Notes under the pieces: generated by a model
Seen by the model: the letters and a program-made list of their open reading frames with translations, nothing else
Told to the model about the DNA's origin: nothing
Databases searched by the model: none
Program-made: the position numbers and the translations under genes
In this document: positions 9,630-18,404 of the stretch, piece after piece
How positions within the stretch are numbered: position 1 is the first letter of the stretch
How the letters are laid out: the number at the start of each line of letters is the position of its first letter
Source of the DNA: CAZGOM01 sp964527265
GTDB taxonomy: Bacteria; Planctomycetota; Phycisphaerae; Phycisphaerales; Phycisphaeraceae
Length of the DNA stretch: 64,000 nt
Direction of reading: 5' to 3'
Assembly (NCBI GenBank): GCA_964527265.1
Contig: CAZGOM010000006.1
Location: 7,976-71,975 of the forward strand

Positions 9630-10547
9630 ATGTCACGATTCAGATTGTCGATGGGTGTTGCCTGTGTTTTCGCCGGTGCATTTGGGGTTGATGCAATTCA
9701 TGCGGCGGATGAGCAGGCGTACACCATTACTTACAACCGCCCTGTGAAGGCCGGGGAGACGTTTGAGCATGAGGTGAAGACGACGCTGCTGCTTCAGAAG
9801 ACGCCGGTGAGCGATACGCTTTCACTGGAGCAGATGGCGCAGATTTCGCGGCCGACGGTGGAGAAACTGGAAGCGAAATTCAAGTGCGAGGTGTTGGCCG
9901 TGACGCCGGAAGGGAACCGCACAAAGGTGAAAGTGACCTTCGCGAAACTGGCGGACACGACGCTGGGCAAGGCGCAAGCGGTGGTGCCGGAGGGTACGCA
10001 GCTTGTGCTGACGATTCAACCCAAGGGAGAGGTATCCGTGGAAGGCGTGGAGCCGGAGTTTAAGATCACGCCTGCGATCAAGGCGAAAGCCGATAAGGTG
10101 GTGGCCTTGAAGCAGCGAATGGAACTGGACACGTTACTGGGCGGGGTGAAGGCGCGGAAAGTGGGCGAGGCGTGGGCATTGGATAAAGACCTGGTGCTTA
10201 AAAGCGCCGGCGGGGACCCATCCATCGCACCCAAAGACCCGGCAGGCACGGCGAAACTGCTCAGAGTGGAGACGATCAAAGGTGTGCCACAAGCGACGAC
10301 GGAGATTGTGATGGTGGTGAAGGGGACGACGGGGGCAGGGGAATTGGCGACAGGGAAACTCACTGAAGCGGGCATTTCGGTGACGGACCAGGTGACGTTG
10401 CCAATCAATACCAATCAGCCAGGGTGGACCCATTCACGGGATTGGAAGATGAAAGTGCAGATGGATTTTTTAGAGACTGCAGCGATCAAGAGGTTGAATG
10501 TGACGTTGAATGAAAAGCGCGAGGAAACGGTGAGCGCAAGTAAATAG
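9630..10547 (+). CDS. Secreted protein of unknown function
   Basis: A 305-residue protein with a cleavable-looking signal peptide (SRFRLSMGVACVFAGAFGVDAIHA, cut near AHA-ADE). I do not recognise the family. The mature part is rich in beta-strand patterns such as YTITYNRPVKAGETFEHEVKT and lysine-rich amphipathic strands, which suggests an exported, mostly beta protein. ATG 9630 was chosen because the signal peptide starts there; codons upstream in frame would add a non-signal leader. It is followed after 89 nt by the Nif3-like gene with no obvious functional link. Confidence 0.65.
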   Translation: MSRFRLSMGVACVFAGAFGVDAIHAADEQAYTITYNRPVKAGETFEHEVKTTLLLQKTPVSDTLSLEQMAQISRPTVEKLEAKFKCEVLAVTPEGNRTKVKVTFAKLADTTLGKAQAVVPEGTQLVLTIQPKGEVSVEGVEPEFKITPAIKAKADKVVALKQRMELDTLLGGVKARKVGEAWALDKDLVLKSAGGDPSIAPKDPAGTAKLLRVETIKGVPQATTEIVMVVKGTTGAGELATGKLTEAGISVTDQVTLPINTNQPGWTHSRDWKMKVQMDFLETAAIKRLNVTLNEKREETVSASK

Positions 10548-10636
10548 GCCGGCTTCCTTGATGTTTGCGCAGAATTCCGGTTACGTGTCAGCACCCTGTC
10601 CCCGCGATCGAATGGGAGAGGGGTAAGATACGTGTT

Positions 10637-11791
10637 ATGCGGATCCATGAATTTATTCGTGCGTTTGAGGTTTTTGCCCCATTGTCGCTGGCGGAGAGCT
10701 GGGACAAGGTCGGGTTACAGGTGGGGTCGAAGGAGGGGGAGTTTAAGCGTGTCATGTTGACGATTGATTTAACGGAGGGGGTGGCGGCGGAGGCGGTGAG
10801 GCGGAAGGCTGGCCTAGTGCTGGCGTATCACCCGGTGATATTTGAGCCGCTCAAGAGCCTGACGGATGAAGACGCAAAGACACGAGCGCTATTGGCTTTG
10901 GTGAGGGCGGGTGTGGGGGTGTTTTCACCACACACGGCGCTGGATGCCTGTGCGGGTGGGATTAACGATTGGCTGGCGGAGGGGGTGAGTGGTGCAGGTT
11001 TTGAGGAATTTGAGAAGCGGGGTGTGAAGTGCGACCCGATCAGGCCGGTGAAGGGTGGAGATGGAGGGTTGTATAAGGTGATCGTGTTTGTGCCTATGGG
11101 GGATGCGGAGAAGGTGCGGGATGCGATGGCTGAAGCTGGGGCAGGGCGGCTGGGGAATTATGAGAAGTGTTCGTTTGAAACACAGGGGACGGGGACATTT
11201 CAGGGGAATGCACAATCGAACCCGACGGTGGGACAGCCAGGCGTGTTTGAGCGCGTGTCGGAAGTGAGGCTGGAAATGATCGCCATGGCGGGCGTGCTGG
11301 CCGGGGTGATCGCGGCGATGCGCAAGGTGCATCCCTATGAGGAACCGGCGTTTGATGTGTTCAAGGAAGATGCCAGCGCGGTGAAGACGTCGCATGTGAA
11401 GATCGGACAGGGGCGGGTGATTGAGTTGCCGAAGGCAATCGGCATGGGGGAACTGGTTGGGCGAGTGAAGAGGCATCTGGGGGTGAAGGAACTGGAACTG
11501 AGCGTGGGGGCGGCGAAAAAGAAAGTGAAGCGAGTCGGCGTGTGCGCGGGGGCGGGGGCGTCGCTATTGAAGGATGCCGGGGGCGTGGATGTCTTTTTGA
11601 CCGGCGAGATGCGGCATCACGACCAGATGGAAGCCGCGGGACGGGGCGTGGCGGTGATGCTGGCGGGTCACACGCAGACGGAACGGGGGTATTTGAAGGT
11701 GCTGAAAGTGCGGCTTGAAAAGATGTTGAAGGGGAAGGGGGTGGAGGTGGTGGTGAGCGGTGTGGATGGGGAGCCGATGAAGCGATGCTAG
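10637..11791 (+). CDS. Nif3-like dinuclear metal-centre protein (YqfO long form)
   Basis: A 384-residue member of the NIF3/DUF34 family. Expected metal ligands are visible: H65 in LAYHPVIF, H99 and D103 in SPHTALD, and the C-terminal GEMRHHD and AGHTQTE segments. Between the two halves, residues about 145-260, lies a PII/CutA-like insert starting YKVIVFVPMGDAEKV. Length therefore matches the long form of B. subtilis YqfO (about 370) rather than E. coli YbgI (about 250). The biochemical role is debated; GTP cyclohydrolase-like and metal-hydrolase activities have been proposed for the family. ATG 10637 is preceded by GAGAGGGG. An upstream in-frame start at 10565 has no ribosome binding site. 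Confidence 0.88.
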   Translation: MRIHEFIRAFEVFAPLSLAESWDKVGLQVGSKEGEFKRVMLTIDLTEGVAAEAVRRKAGLVLAYHPVIFEPLKSLTDEDAKTRALLALVRAGVGVFSPHTALDACAGGINDWLAEGVSGAGFEEFEKRGVKCDPIRPVKGGDGGLYKVIVFVPMGDAEKVRDAMAEAGAGRLGNYEKCSFETQGTGTFQGNAQSNPTVGQPGVFERVSEVRLEMIAMAGVLAGVIAAMRKVHPYEEPAFDVFKEDASAVKTSHVKIGQGRVIELPKAIGMGELVGRVKRHLGVKELELSVGAAKKKVKRVGVCAGAGASLLKDAGGVDVFLTGEMRHHDQMEAAGRGVAVMLAGHTQTERGYLKVLKVRLEKMLKGKGVEVVVSGVDGEPMKRC

Positions 11792-11807
11792 ATGTTTGAA
11801 GTGATTT

Positions 11808-13175
11808 CTATTTTTTCTTTTTCTTGGTTTCGGCCGGTGGGGCGGGGGCGGCGGGCAGGGGTTTTTTAGGGGGTTCTTTGACTTCGGGTTTGAGGGCCTG
11901 GCCTTGAAATTCCTTGTCGGGGAAGAAGGCAGCGGTGGCGCCGATGAGGAGGGCGAGGCGGTCCTCGTGGTTGGTGAGGGTGGCGAGCTGCTTGAGGAGT
12001 TTTTCGTGGCCGTTGGCGAGGACGGTTTGTTTGCCGATCATCTCAAAGAGGATGAGGCGGGTGGGGCCTTTGGATTGCCTTGCGGTGATCCAGGCGGTTT
12101 CAAGGTCGAGCGCGTCGATCTGTGATTTGCCGATTTCTTCATCGCGGATTTCGCGCCAGACGCGGTCGTGGTCGGCCTCATCGTAAGCCTGGATCCAGAG
12201 CATGCGGGCTTTGGCTTTGTCGCCGGAGACGAAGGTGGCTTCGGCGAGGCGGAGAGTGGTCGTGGCTGCGGTGATGCCCGGTTCGGTCTTGATTTCGGTG
12301 ATTTTCTGCAGAGCGGCAGCGGCCTCGGGCTTCATCTTGGCGCGGGTGAAGGTTTCGGCAATCTGAGCGTAGGTGTAAACGCGCGTGGGGATGTCGTTGA
12401 TGCTGTCGGTGCGGTCCATGGCTTCGGGGGCGTTACCCGCTTCAGCGAGGCCTTCGGCGAGGCCGGAGAGGAGAAGGTCGCGCACGCCGGAGTCTTGAAG
12501 AGAAGCGAGGAAGGGGACCGCGCGCTTGGGCTGGTTTTGCTTGCCGATCCACCAGACGATGCGGCGGACGGCGCCGACCTGGCGGTCGGGGTCATTGGTT
12601 TCCATGATGACCTTGAGGGCGGCTTCGGGAGAGCCTTCCAAGCCGAGCTGCATGGCGCGGATGCCGGCTTCGGTGTCCTTTGCGAGAAGGCGGAGGCGGT
12701 TATCGAAGATTTTTTCGGAGGCTTGGAGAGCTTCGGCGTTCTTATCGTTTTTTGCAAGGCGGATGACGACTTCGATGAGGGCCTTATCGCGGATGGCCGG
12801 GTCGGTCATGTTGGCGATGGAGTCCATCGCTTCCTGGGTGCGGCCGAGGCGGGCGTATTCCTTAGCAACCTCAGACCAGGCGAGCTCACGCTCGTAGAGA
12901 TTGACCTGATCGATCCATTCCTTGGCTTTATCGAAACGCTGAGCGCGGACCGCGACGGCGCAGAGTTTGACGTAAAGGAGTGAGCGGTTGCGCTTGGTGG
13001 TGGCCAGATCAGCTTCTTCGTGCGCGGCCTGGAGCCACCATTGCGGATCGGTGACTTTGGGAGATTCCAGGATGGGGTGGGGGACTGGATTGATTTCGGT
13101 GGCACTGGTCGCGTGAAATGGAGCCAGCGTGAACAGGAGAAGGGCAACGCAGATGTGTTTAGTGAGGTTGGGCAA
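11808..13175 (-). CDS. Secreted alpha-helical (TPR-like) repeat protein
   Basis: A 455-residue protein with a signal peptide (hydrophobic residues 8-20, cleavage near ATSA). It is followed by about a dozen helix-turn-helix repeats of tetratricopeptide character, for example AVAVRAQRFDKAKEWIDQV and AKEYARLGRTQEAMDSIANM. The C-terminus is a Pro/Ala-rich tail ending in five lysines, perhaps a wall- or nucleic-acid-contacting tail. Proteins of this kind act as periplasmic scaffolds; no enzyme motif is seen. It converges with the Nif3 gene, with 16 bases between stops. Confidence 0.7.
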   Translation of the reverse strand: MPNLTKHICVALLLFTLAPFHATSATEINPVPHPILESPKVTDPQWWLQAAHEEADLATTKRNRSLLYVKLCAVAVRAQRFDKAKEWIDQVNLYERELAWSEVAKEYARLGRTQEAMDSIANMTDPAIRDKALIEVVIRLAKNDKNAEALQASEKIFDNRLRLLAKDTEAGIRAMQLGLEGSPEAALKVIMETNDPDRQVGAVRRIVWWIGKQNQPKRAVPFLASLQDSGVRDLLLSGLAEGLAEAGNAPEAMDRTDSINDIPTRVYTYAQIAETFTRAKMKPEAAAALQKITEIKTEPGITAATTTLRLAEATFVSGDKAKARMLWIQAYDEADHDRVWREIRDEEIGKSQIDALDLETAWITARQSKGPTRLILFEMIGKQTVLANGHEKLLKQLATLTNHEDRLALLIGATAAFFPDKEFQGQALKPEVKEPPKKPLPAAPAPPAETKKKKK

Positions 13176-13268
13176 AGTAAGAGTAGTCTATACCGGGAAG
13201 CGATTTGAAGTCATCAGATGTGAGGATGAGGCCGTTTACTGATTGCAATGCTTAAGTGGAGATGCAGG

Positions 13269-13454
13269 ATGGGTGGTTGGACTGTGGCGGCGATTCTGGT
13301 GTTGGTTTCGATCGTGGTGTCAATGGTGAGCTATGTCACGTTTCTGATGACGGGAGCGAAGTTGGCGGCGGCGCTTGGGGTGTCTGGGCTGGGGATGGCC
13401 GTGGCCGTGCTGCTGGGGGCGTTTGTGGTGAGGTTTGGAGTGAAGCGAAAGTAG
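13269..13454 (+). CDS. Small two-helix membrane protein
   Basis: A 61-residue hydrophobic peptide with two predicted membrane segments (about 4-25 and 31-53) and a basic C-terminus (RFGVKRK). It is divergent from the helical repeat protein and convergent with a pseudopilin. ATG 13269 has GGAG about eight bases upstream; ATG 13248 is a longer alternative giving 68 residues. No known family is recognised. The composition fits a real small membrane protein, but it could be a chance hydrophobic frame. Confidence 0.5.
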   Translation: MGGWTVAAILVLVSIVVSMVSYVTFLMTGAKLAAALGVSGLGMAVAVLLGAFVVRFGVKRK

Positions 13455-13484
13455 CTTCTTTCAGCGGTCTTTTTAACGGATCTT

Positions 13485-14378
13485 TTACCGGTCGAGAAGT
13501 TCGCGGCCAGTGCCGTCGTTGAGGGGGTTGAAGGAGACGACGGGGACGCTGAGGCCGTTGGTGTAGACGCGGCTCCAAGGCGCATTCCAGTTGCTGGGGA
13601 GAGGGTAGTCGTCGAAGGCGATGAGTTCATCGCGGCGGAGGAAGTAGCCGTGGCCGTCGGCCATGGTCATGGGTATGCCTTCGCCTTCGTGGCGGTATTC
13701 TTCGGGGTTGGGGGTGAAGGAGGGGAGGCTGGTGGTGGTGCCGAGGATGTGGAGGAGGGGGCGGACGTAGGCGGTGGTATCCATGCCGAAGCCGCCAGGG
13801 GAGGGGCTGCAGAAGGTGACGGCGAGGAGTGTGGGGTGGCGCTCGACGCGGGCCATGGTGGTTTTCATGGGTCCCCAGTAGCCCCACGAAGTGCTGCCGG
13901 AGGCGGAGAGCATGCCGGGGTTTTGGGTCCAGTTTCCAGCGGCGTAACCTGATTGGAGAACGGCGCCGTTGAGCTGGTAGCTGGTTTTGGCGGCGTAGCT
14001 GGAGGCGGGGATGATAGCGACGGCGCCGGCGCTGCCGACGGAGGTGGAGTAGGTTTTCGGGCCGTACGGGCAGCCGCCTTTGGAGGTGAAGGCGTTTTTG
14101 GTGATGTAAGCGCCTTTTTCGAGGGCGTCCTGATAGTTGATGGTGGGGTTGGGGTCGCGGAAGGGGTAGGAGAAGGGGTAATACTGGCGGTTGTCGTTGG
14201 TGTAGAGGGTGACGGAGAGATTGACGGCGCGTGAGCCGCCCATACAGACGGCTTTGCGTGCGGCGGTGCGGGCTTTGTTGAGAGATGGGAGGAGGATGGA
14301 GATGAGAGCGGCGATGATGGTGATGACGAGGAGGAGCTCAACGATGGTGAAGGCGGTGGGGCGGCGGTATGGGTTCAT
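13485..14378 (-). CDS. Type II secretion / type IV pilin-like pseudopilin (H-X9-DG family)
   Basis: A 297-residue protein with a class III prepilin leader. The peptidase site lies between A9 and F10, followed by FTIVELL with Glu at +5 and a 20-residue hydrophobic helix (LLLVITIIAALISILLPSL). After the N-terminal helix comes a large globular domain. Near the C-terminus HEGEGIPMTMADGHG matches the H-x9/10-DG signature of planctomycete and verrucomicrobial pseudopilins. It would be processed by a prepilin peptidase and sit in the inner membrane or periplasm. It is divergent from an esterase with a 239-base gap. The start fits the short charged leader. Confidence 0.88.
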   Translation of the reverse strand: MNPYRRPTAFTIVELLLVITIIAALISILLPSLNKARTAARKAVCMGGSRAVNLSVTLYTNDNRQYYPFSYPFRDPNPTINYQDALEKGAYITKNAFTSKGGCPYGPKTYSTSVGSAGAVAIIPASSYAAKTSYQLNGAVLQSGYAAGNWTQNPGMLSASGSTSWGYWGPMKTTMARVERHPTLLAVTFCSPSPGGFGMDTTAYVRPLLHILGTTTSLPSFTPNPEEYRHEGEGIPMTMADGHGYFLRRDELIAFDDYPLPSNWNAPWSRVYTNGLSVPVVSFNPLNDGTGRELLDR

Positions 14379-14623
14379 GTTACGGATTCCAAGAGATGGC
14401 GGGCGGGGATGATTTGAGCGGCGGATTATGTGAAGTCGTGTGCGTGTCGATAAGCCATTCTGGCGTTTTTGAATGTTTTAGCATTACCTAAACCGATGCT
14501 TTTTTTGTCAAAACCGATTTGATTACGGGCAGATGGAAATGGGTTTGCGTAAGTGAGATGATTGGCGTGGGAGAGGCCGACGAGTATTATTTATGGGTAA
14601 TGTTATAACCAAGGGGAGTGGAC

Positions 14624-15703
14624 GTGAGATACGGCGTTGTTCTGATTTGCGTATCGTTGATCTGCACGGCGAATGTTTACGTAAAAGCGGATGGGCCGCC
14701 AGCGGGCGAAAAATCAGCTTCGACCAAGCCGGCAGCGACGAGCAAGCCCGCGGCAGCCAAGCCCGCGACAGCCAAGGAGTGGAGAGTTGAGACGGATATC
14801 GCCTACGTCGAGGGTGGAGACAAGGCGCAGGTGCTGGATTTGTATTTGCCAGAGAACAAGCCGGGGACGCCGCTGCCGGTGGTGTTGTGGATTCATGGGG
14901 GCGGTTGGAAGGCGGGGAGCAAGTCGGGCGGGCCGTTCATGTATCTGATGAAGCATGGTTATGCGGTGGCGAGCGTGGAGTACCGGTTCAGCAAAGTGGC
15001 GAGGTTCCCGGCGCAGATTCAGGATTGTCAGGCGGCGGTGCGGTGGGTCCGGGCCAACAGCGGGAAATACAACCTGGACAGCGCCCATGTGGGGGTGTGG
15101 GGAGCATCGGCGGGAGGACATCTGGCGGCGCTGGTGGGGACGACCGGGGGAAAGAAGGAGTTTGCGCCGATCGGGGGGAATGAGAAGCAGTCTGACAAGG
15201 TGCTTGCCGTGGTGGATTTCTATGGGCCGGCGAATTTCAACACGTTGAAGGAGCATGCCCAGGCGGACCCCAATTCGATACGAAAGTTCACGATTCCGGG
15301 GGACAATGCGTCGAACCTGATCGGAGTGAATCTGGGGGAGGACAAGGCCAAGGAAGCCGCAGCGAGCCCAGTGCATTATGTGGGCAAGGATTCACCTGCG
15401 TTTTTAATTCTTCACGGTGATGAGGACCACCTGGTGCCGATGGCGCAGAGCGTGGAATTGTATGAGACCTTAAAGAAGGCGGGGGTGGAGGCGACGTTTC
15501 AGAAGATGCCGGGATCGGGGCATGGGAGTGCGAAGTTTGCGGCGGCTGAGGCGCAGGGGTTGATCCTGGCGTTTTTCGATAAGCATTTGAAGGGGAAGGA
15601 CGTGAAGGTGGAGGCGCTGCCGGAGGAAGTGATGAGATTAAAGCCGGCGCCGGTGAAGGCGCCCGACAACAAGACAACGGCACCACCGGTTGAGGAGATG
15701 TGA
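14624..15703 (+). CDS. Secreted alpha/beta hydrolase, carboxylesterase (BD-FAE-like)
   Basis: An exported esterase or lipase of about 359 residues. The signal peptide is RYGVVLICVSLICTANVYVKA, followed by a low-complexity Ala/Lys/Pro linker (about 24-52). The catalytic domain has the oxyanion motif HGGGW (91-95), the nucleophile elbow GASAGG with S162, then HGDEDHLVP giving the acid residue and GSGHG supplying the histidine. This order matches feruloyl-esterase-like BD-FAE proteins and suggests removal of acyl groups from plant or algal polysaccharides. GTG 14624 is preferred because AAGGGGAG ends six bases before it; GTG 14618 lies too close to that site. It converges with an aldo/keto reductase across a strong hairpin. 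Confidence 0.85.
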   Translation: MRYGVVLICVSLICTANVYVKADGPPAGEKSASTKPAATSKPAAAKPATAKEWRVETDIAYVEGGDKAQVLDLYLPENKPGTPLPVVLWIHGGGWKAGSKSGGPFMYLMKHGYAVASVEYRFSKVARFPAQIQDCQAAVRWVRANSGKYNLDSAHVGVWGASAGGHLAALVGTTGGKKEFAPIGGNEKQSDKVLAVVDFYGPANFNTLKEHAQADPNSIRKFTIPGDNASNLIGVNLGEDKAKEAAASPVHYVGKDSPAFLILHGDEDHLVPMAQSVELYETLKKAGVEATFQKMPGSGHGSAKFAAAEAQGLILAFFDKHLKGKDVKVEALPEEVMRLKPAPVKAPDNKTTAPPVEEM

Positions 15704-15786
15704 CGAGCGAATGGGCTGGAGGGAGGAAGCAGAAATTGATTGTTCGAATCATTTCCGCGTGTTGAAGGCAGCCCCTGAGGGTCCAG

Positions 15787-15807
15787 CCCTCTCCCAAAGG
15801 GAGAGGG
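15787..15807. terminator. Hairpin between convergent genes (terminator-like, possible REP unit)
   Basis: A perfect 9-bp stem, CCCTCTCCC against GGGAGAGGG, with an AAA loop. It lies between the stop of the esterase (15703, +) and the stop of the aldo/keto reductase (15833, -). No T-run follows on either strand, so it may act with Rho, protect 3' ends, or be a repetitive extragenic palindrome. Confidence 0.5.
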
Positions 15808-15832
15808 GCAAGAAAGGCGATAGCCTGCAGGT

Positions 15833-16843
15833 TTAATACTTGCCGCGGATGAGGGGGGAGATTTCTTTGTTGTAGAGGGCTTCAAGCTGGTCGTGCTGGG
15901 CTTGGGAGAGAGGGGGGAGGCCGGAGGCTTTGACGTTGGACTCGGCCTGGGCGAGCTTGGTGGCGCCGGGGATGACGCTGGTGACCTGGGGGTAATCCAA
16001 AATCCAGCGAAGGGAGAGATCGGCCATGGCGGCTTCACCCTGAGGCTTGAGGATGGCTTTGACCTTTTCGGCGAGGGCGACGCCTTTTTCAAAGGGAATG
16101 CCGGCGAAGGTTTCGCCGGCGTTGAAGGCTTTGCCGTCGGCGTTGTAATTGCGGTGGTCGTTGGCGGCGAAGGTGTTGGCGACGGATTGGCCGGGTTTGA
16201 ACTTGCCGGCGAGGATGCCGCTGGCGAGAGGGACGCGGGCGAGGATGCCGACATTGGCCTTGGCGGCGGCGGGGAGAAGCTGGGAGACGAGCTTCTGGCG
16301 GAAGATGTTGAAGATGACCTGCAGTGAAGCGCAGCCCTTGTGCTTGATGCAGATGAGGCCTTCCTCAACGGATTCAACGCTGGTGCCCCAATTCTGGATG
16401 AGGCCTTCACGGCGGAGGTTTTCGAGGATGTCGAGCGCTTCGCCGGACTTCATGACTTCGGTGGGGATGGTGTGCCATTGCTGGAGGAAGAGGGAGTCGA
16501 CACCGAGGCGCTTCAAGGAGTCAATGGTGTGCTGACGTGCGGTTTTGGCGGTGAAGTTCTGGGGTTGGCCGTAGGGTTTATCGCCGCGGCGGCCGAGTTT
16601 GGTAGCGACGAAGGCCTTGGCTTTGGATTGCTTGAGCCATTTGCCGATGAGGGTTTCGGAACGGCCGCCGCCGTAGACGTCGGCCGTGTCGAAGAAGTTG
16701 ACGCCCAGGTCGTAGGATTTCTGGAGGATGGCGACGGCGTCGTCATCGGAGAGGTTACCCCAGTCGGAGCCGCCGAGCTGCCAGGTGCCGAGGCCGACTT
16801 CGGAGATACGGGCACCGGTTTTGCCGAGGACGCGATATTTCAT
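15833..16843 (-). CDS. Aldo/keto reductase
   Basis: A 336-residue NADPH-dependent (beta/alpha)8 oxidoreductase. It starts MKYRVLGKTGARISEVGLGTW. The catalytic tetrad is visible: D52 and Y57 in FDTADVYGGG, K82 in VATKLG and H124 in LQQWHT. The cofactor-binding C-terminal part has SVIPGATKLAQAESNVKAS. Length and motifs match the Gre/YdhF-like AKR group acting on small carbonyls or sugars; the substrate is unknown. ATG 16843 was chosen because AAAGGA lies eight bases upstream and family members begin here. The frame extends further upstream without resembling a protein. Confidence 0.93.
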   Translation of the reverse strand: MKYRVLGKTGARISEVGLGTWQLGGSDWGNLSDDDAVAILQKSYDLGVNFFDTADVYGGGRSETLIGKWLKQSKAKAFVATKLGRRGDKPYGQPQNFTAKTARQHTIDSLKRLGVDSLFLQQWHTIPTEVMKSGEALDILENLRREGLIQNWGTSVESVEEGLICIKHKGCASLQVIFNIFRQKLVSQLLPAAAKANVGILARVPLASGILAGKFKPGQSVANTFAANDHRNYNADGKAFNAGETFAGIPFEKGVALAEKVKAILKPQGEAAMADLSLRWILDYPQVTSVIPGATKLAQAESNVKASGLPPLSQAQHDQLEALYNKEISPLIRGKY

Positions 16844-17291
16844 GGGGAATCCTTTTGTCTGGGGAGTTGTTTTATGGAGAAGAGGAATTGTAGTTGTTTT
16901 TGGGTACATGAGGACGCGGTGTGAAGGCAAATCGGGTTTGCGGATGCAGAGGGTTCAGTCTGGGATTAAGTTTGATGAGCAATGGGGAATACGCTTGTTT
17001 GCCATGCGTTTGAAGCACGTTTGTAAAGAACGGCTCAATGAAAGCACGAATGCATTTTGATGAATTTTTAGGAATGGGAGAGCGAGCGGAATTGCATGAT
17101 TGCACGGGGCAGGGTGGGCTGGGATGGGAGCGGAGTCAGGGGGGATCTTCCACAATTCCGGAAAAGTTTCGGGAGGGACTTGAAAGAGTGGATAAGGTTG
17201 AGGCAGAATGGGGCGGAGGTCAGTAGGACTCTCATGTCGTCTGTGTCTTGAATTTCGACAGGCCGAGTAACTCCCAGGTCAGGAGGCCCGC
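16844..17291. other. Divergent intergenic region, 448 bases, no gene seen
   Basis: It lies between the aldo/keto reductase (-) and a signal-anchored protein (+). Composition is less G-rich than the coding regions. I find no tRNA, strong hairpin or protein-like frame. AGGAGG at about 17280 is the ribosome binding site of the following gene. Confidence 0.5.
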
Positions 17292-18347
17292 ATGCGCCGG
17301 TCTTACATCGTCTCTTTTCTCCTTGTGGTGTTTGTGGCATGCGTGGGTGCGCAGGCGGTGATGCTGGTGCAGGAATCCGTGCCGGTGGAGCCGACGTTGA
17401 CGCTGGGTGTGCCGCGGCGTGTGACGACGCCAATCTTGACGGGTCGGCAGGATTCGACACGGGTATCCATGGGGGATGTGGAACAGGGGAAGACCAAACT
17501 GCTGGGGGAACTGGAAGAACCGCTGGGGACATGGACGCTGATTGAAGGAGAGATGCTGGGGCGTGAGAGTAAGACTGCACCGGTGATATTCAATGTGTAT
17601 CGAATGAACGGGAAATGGCTGAGCACGCCTAAAGCGATCGAGCTGTTTGACGGGGCGAGCATGCAGGGGCCGATTTCGACAATCGGGAATCTGCAAAAGG
17701 GGCAGTTCTATCGGCTGGTGGGGTATGAGCATGTGTGGTTTGAAGGGCCGGAGTGGGTGTATCAAGGGTATGAGGATGCTTCAGCGCCGAAGGCCGATTC
17801 GGTGGCGGTGAATTTTGTGCCTGTGACATGCGAGCCGATGTCGCGCTTGATAGAAAGCCTGGAAAAGGGGGTGGGGCAGGCAGTGACGGTGGTTGGGGTG
17901 GCCAAGTCAGAACGGGGGTCGGCGTTTGTCTTAGAGCGGAATCAGATGGTGCTGGTCGACCCGGCGGATGGATGGCCCAAGGATTGGGAAGGGAAAGAAG
18001 TGCAGGTGCAGGGGGCGCTGAGCAAGGACGCGGACCTGAAGTACTACACACTGACGGCGAACTTGAAAGAACTGGTGGGGCTTGAAGGGCAGGTTGGCAG
18101 GCCGGTGCGCCTGCGCGGACTGATGTGGGTGGGGCGGACGCCAGTGTTTCTCTATCGTGGGACGCCGGTGTACCTGGCGGGCGAATGGCCAGCCACGCTG
18201 CATGGGCAGAAGGTGGTGATCGAAGGGCAACTGGAATCGGTACCGGCCAAGGAGATGGCGAACGTGTCGACGTTCGGGCGGCAGGGAGAAGTGGCTTACA
18301 AGTTGACTGCGGTGAAGATTACGCCTGCTTCGACGGCGGACCGATAA
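17292..18347 (+). CDS. Membrane-anchored or secreted protein of unknown function
   Basis: A 351-residue protein. It begins with an uncleaved-looking signal anchor (YIVSFLLVVFVACVGAQAVML). The rest contains three similar stretches with OB-fold-like patterns: VGQAVTVVGVAKSERGSAFVL, WEGKEVQVQGALSKDADLKYY and LHGQKVVIEGQLES. These resemble the nucleic-acid or oligosaccharide-binding beta barrels found in several exported bacterial proteins. I do not recognise a named family. A perfect AGGAGG lies seven bases before ATG 17292. It is convergent with the glycosidase-like gene. The OB-fold reading is an inference from the repeated V-x-V-x-G pattern only. Confidence 0.65.
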   Translation: MRRSYIVSFLLVVFVACVGAQAVMLVQESVPVEPTLTLGVPRRVTTPILTGRQDSTRVSMGDVEQGKTKLLGELEEPLGTWTLIEGEMLGRESKTAPVIFNVYRMNGKWLSTPKAIELFDGASMQGPISTIGNLQKGQFYRLVGYEHVWFEGPEWVYQGYEDASAPKADSVAVNFVPVTCEPMSRLIESLEKGVGQAVTVVGVAKSERGSAFVLERNQMVLVDPADGWPKDWEGKEVQVQGALSKDADLKYYTLTANLKELVGLEGQVGRPVRLRGLMWVGRTPVFLYRGTPVYLAGEWPATLHGQKVVIEGQLESVPAKEMANVSTFGRQGEVAYKLTAVKITPASTADR

Positions 18348-18404
18348 GCCGAAGGCGGTTTGTGGTAAGAGCAGTGGAAGCAGCGAGTAGAGCAAGGGAC
18401 CGCA

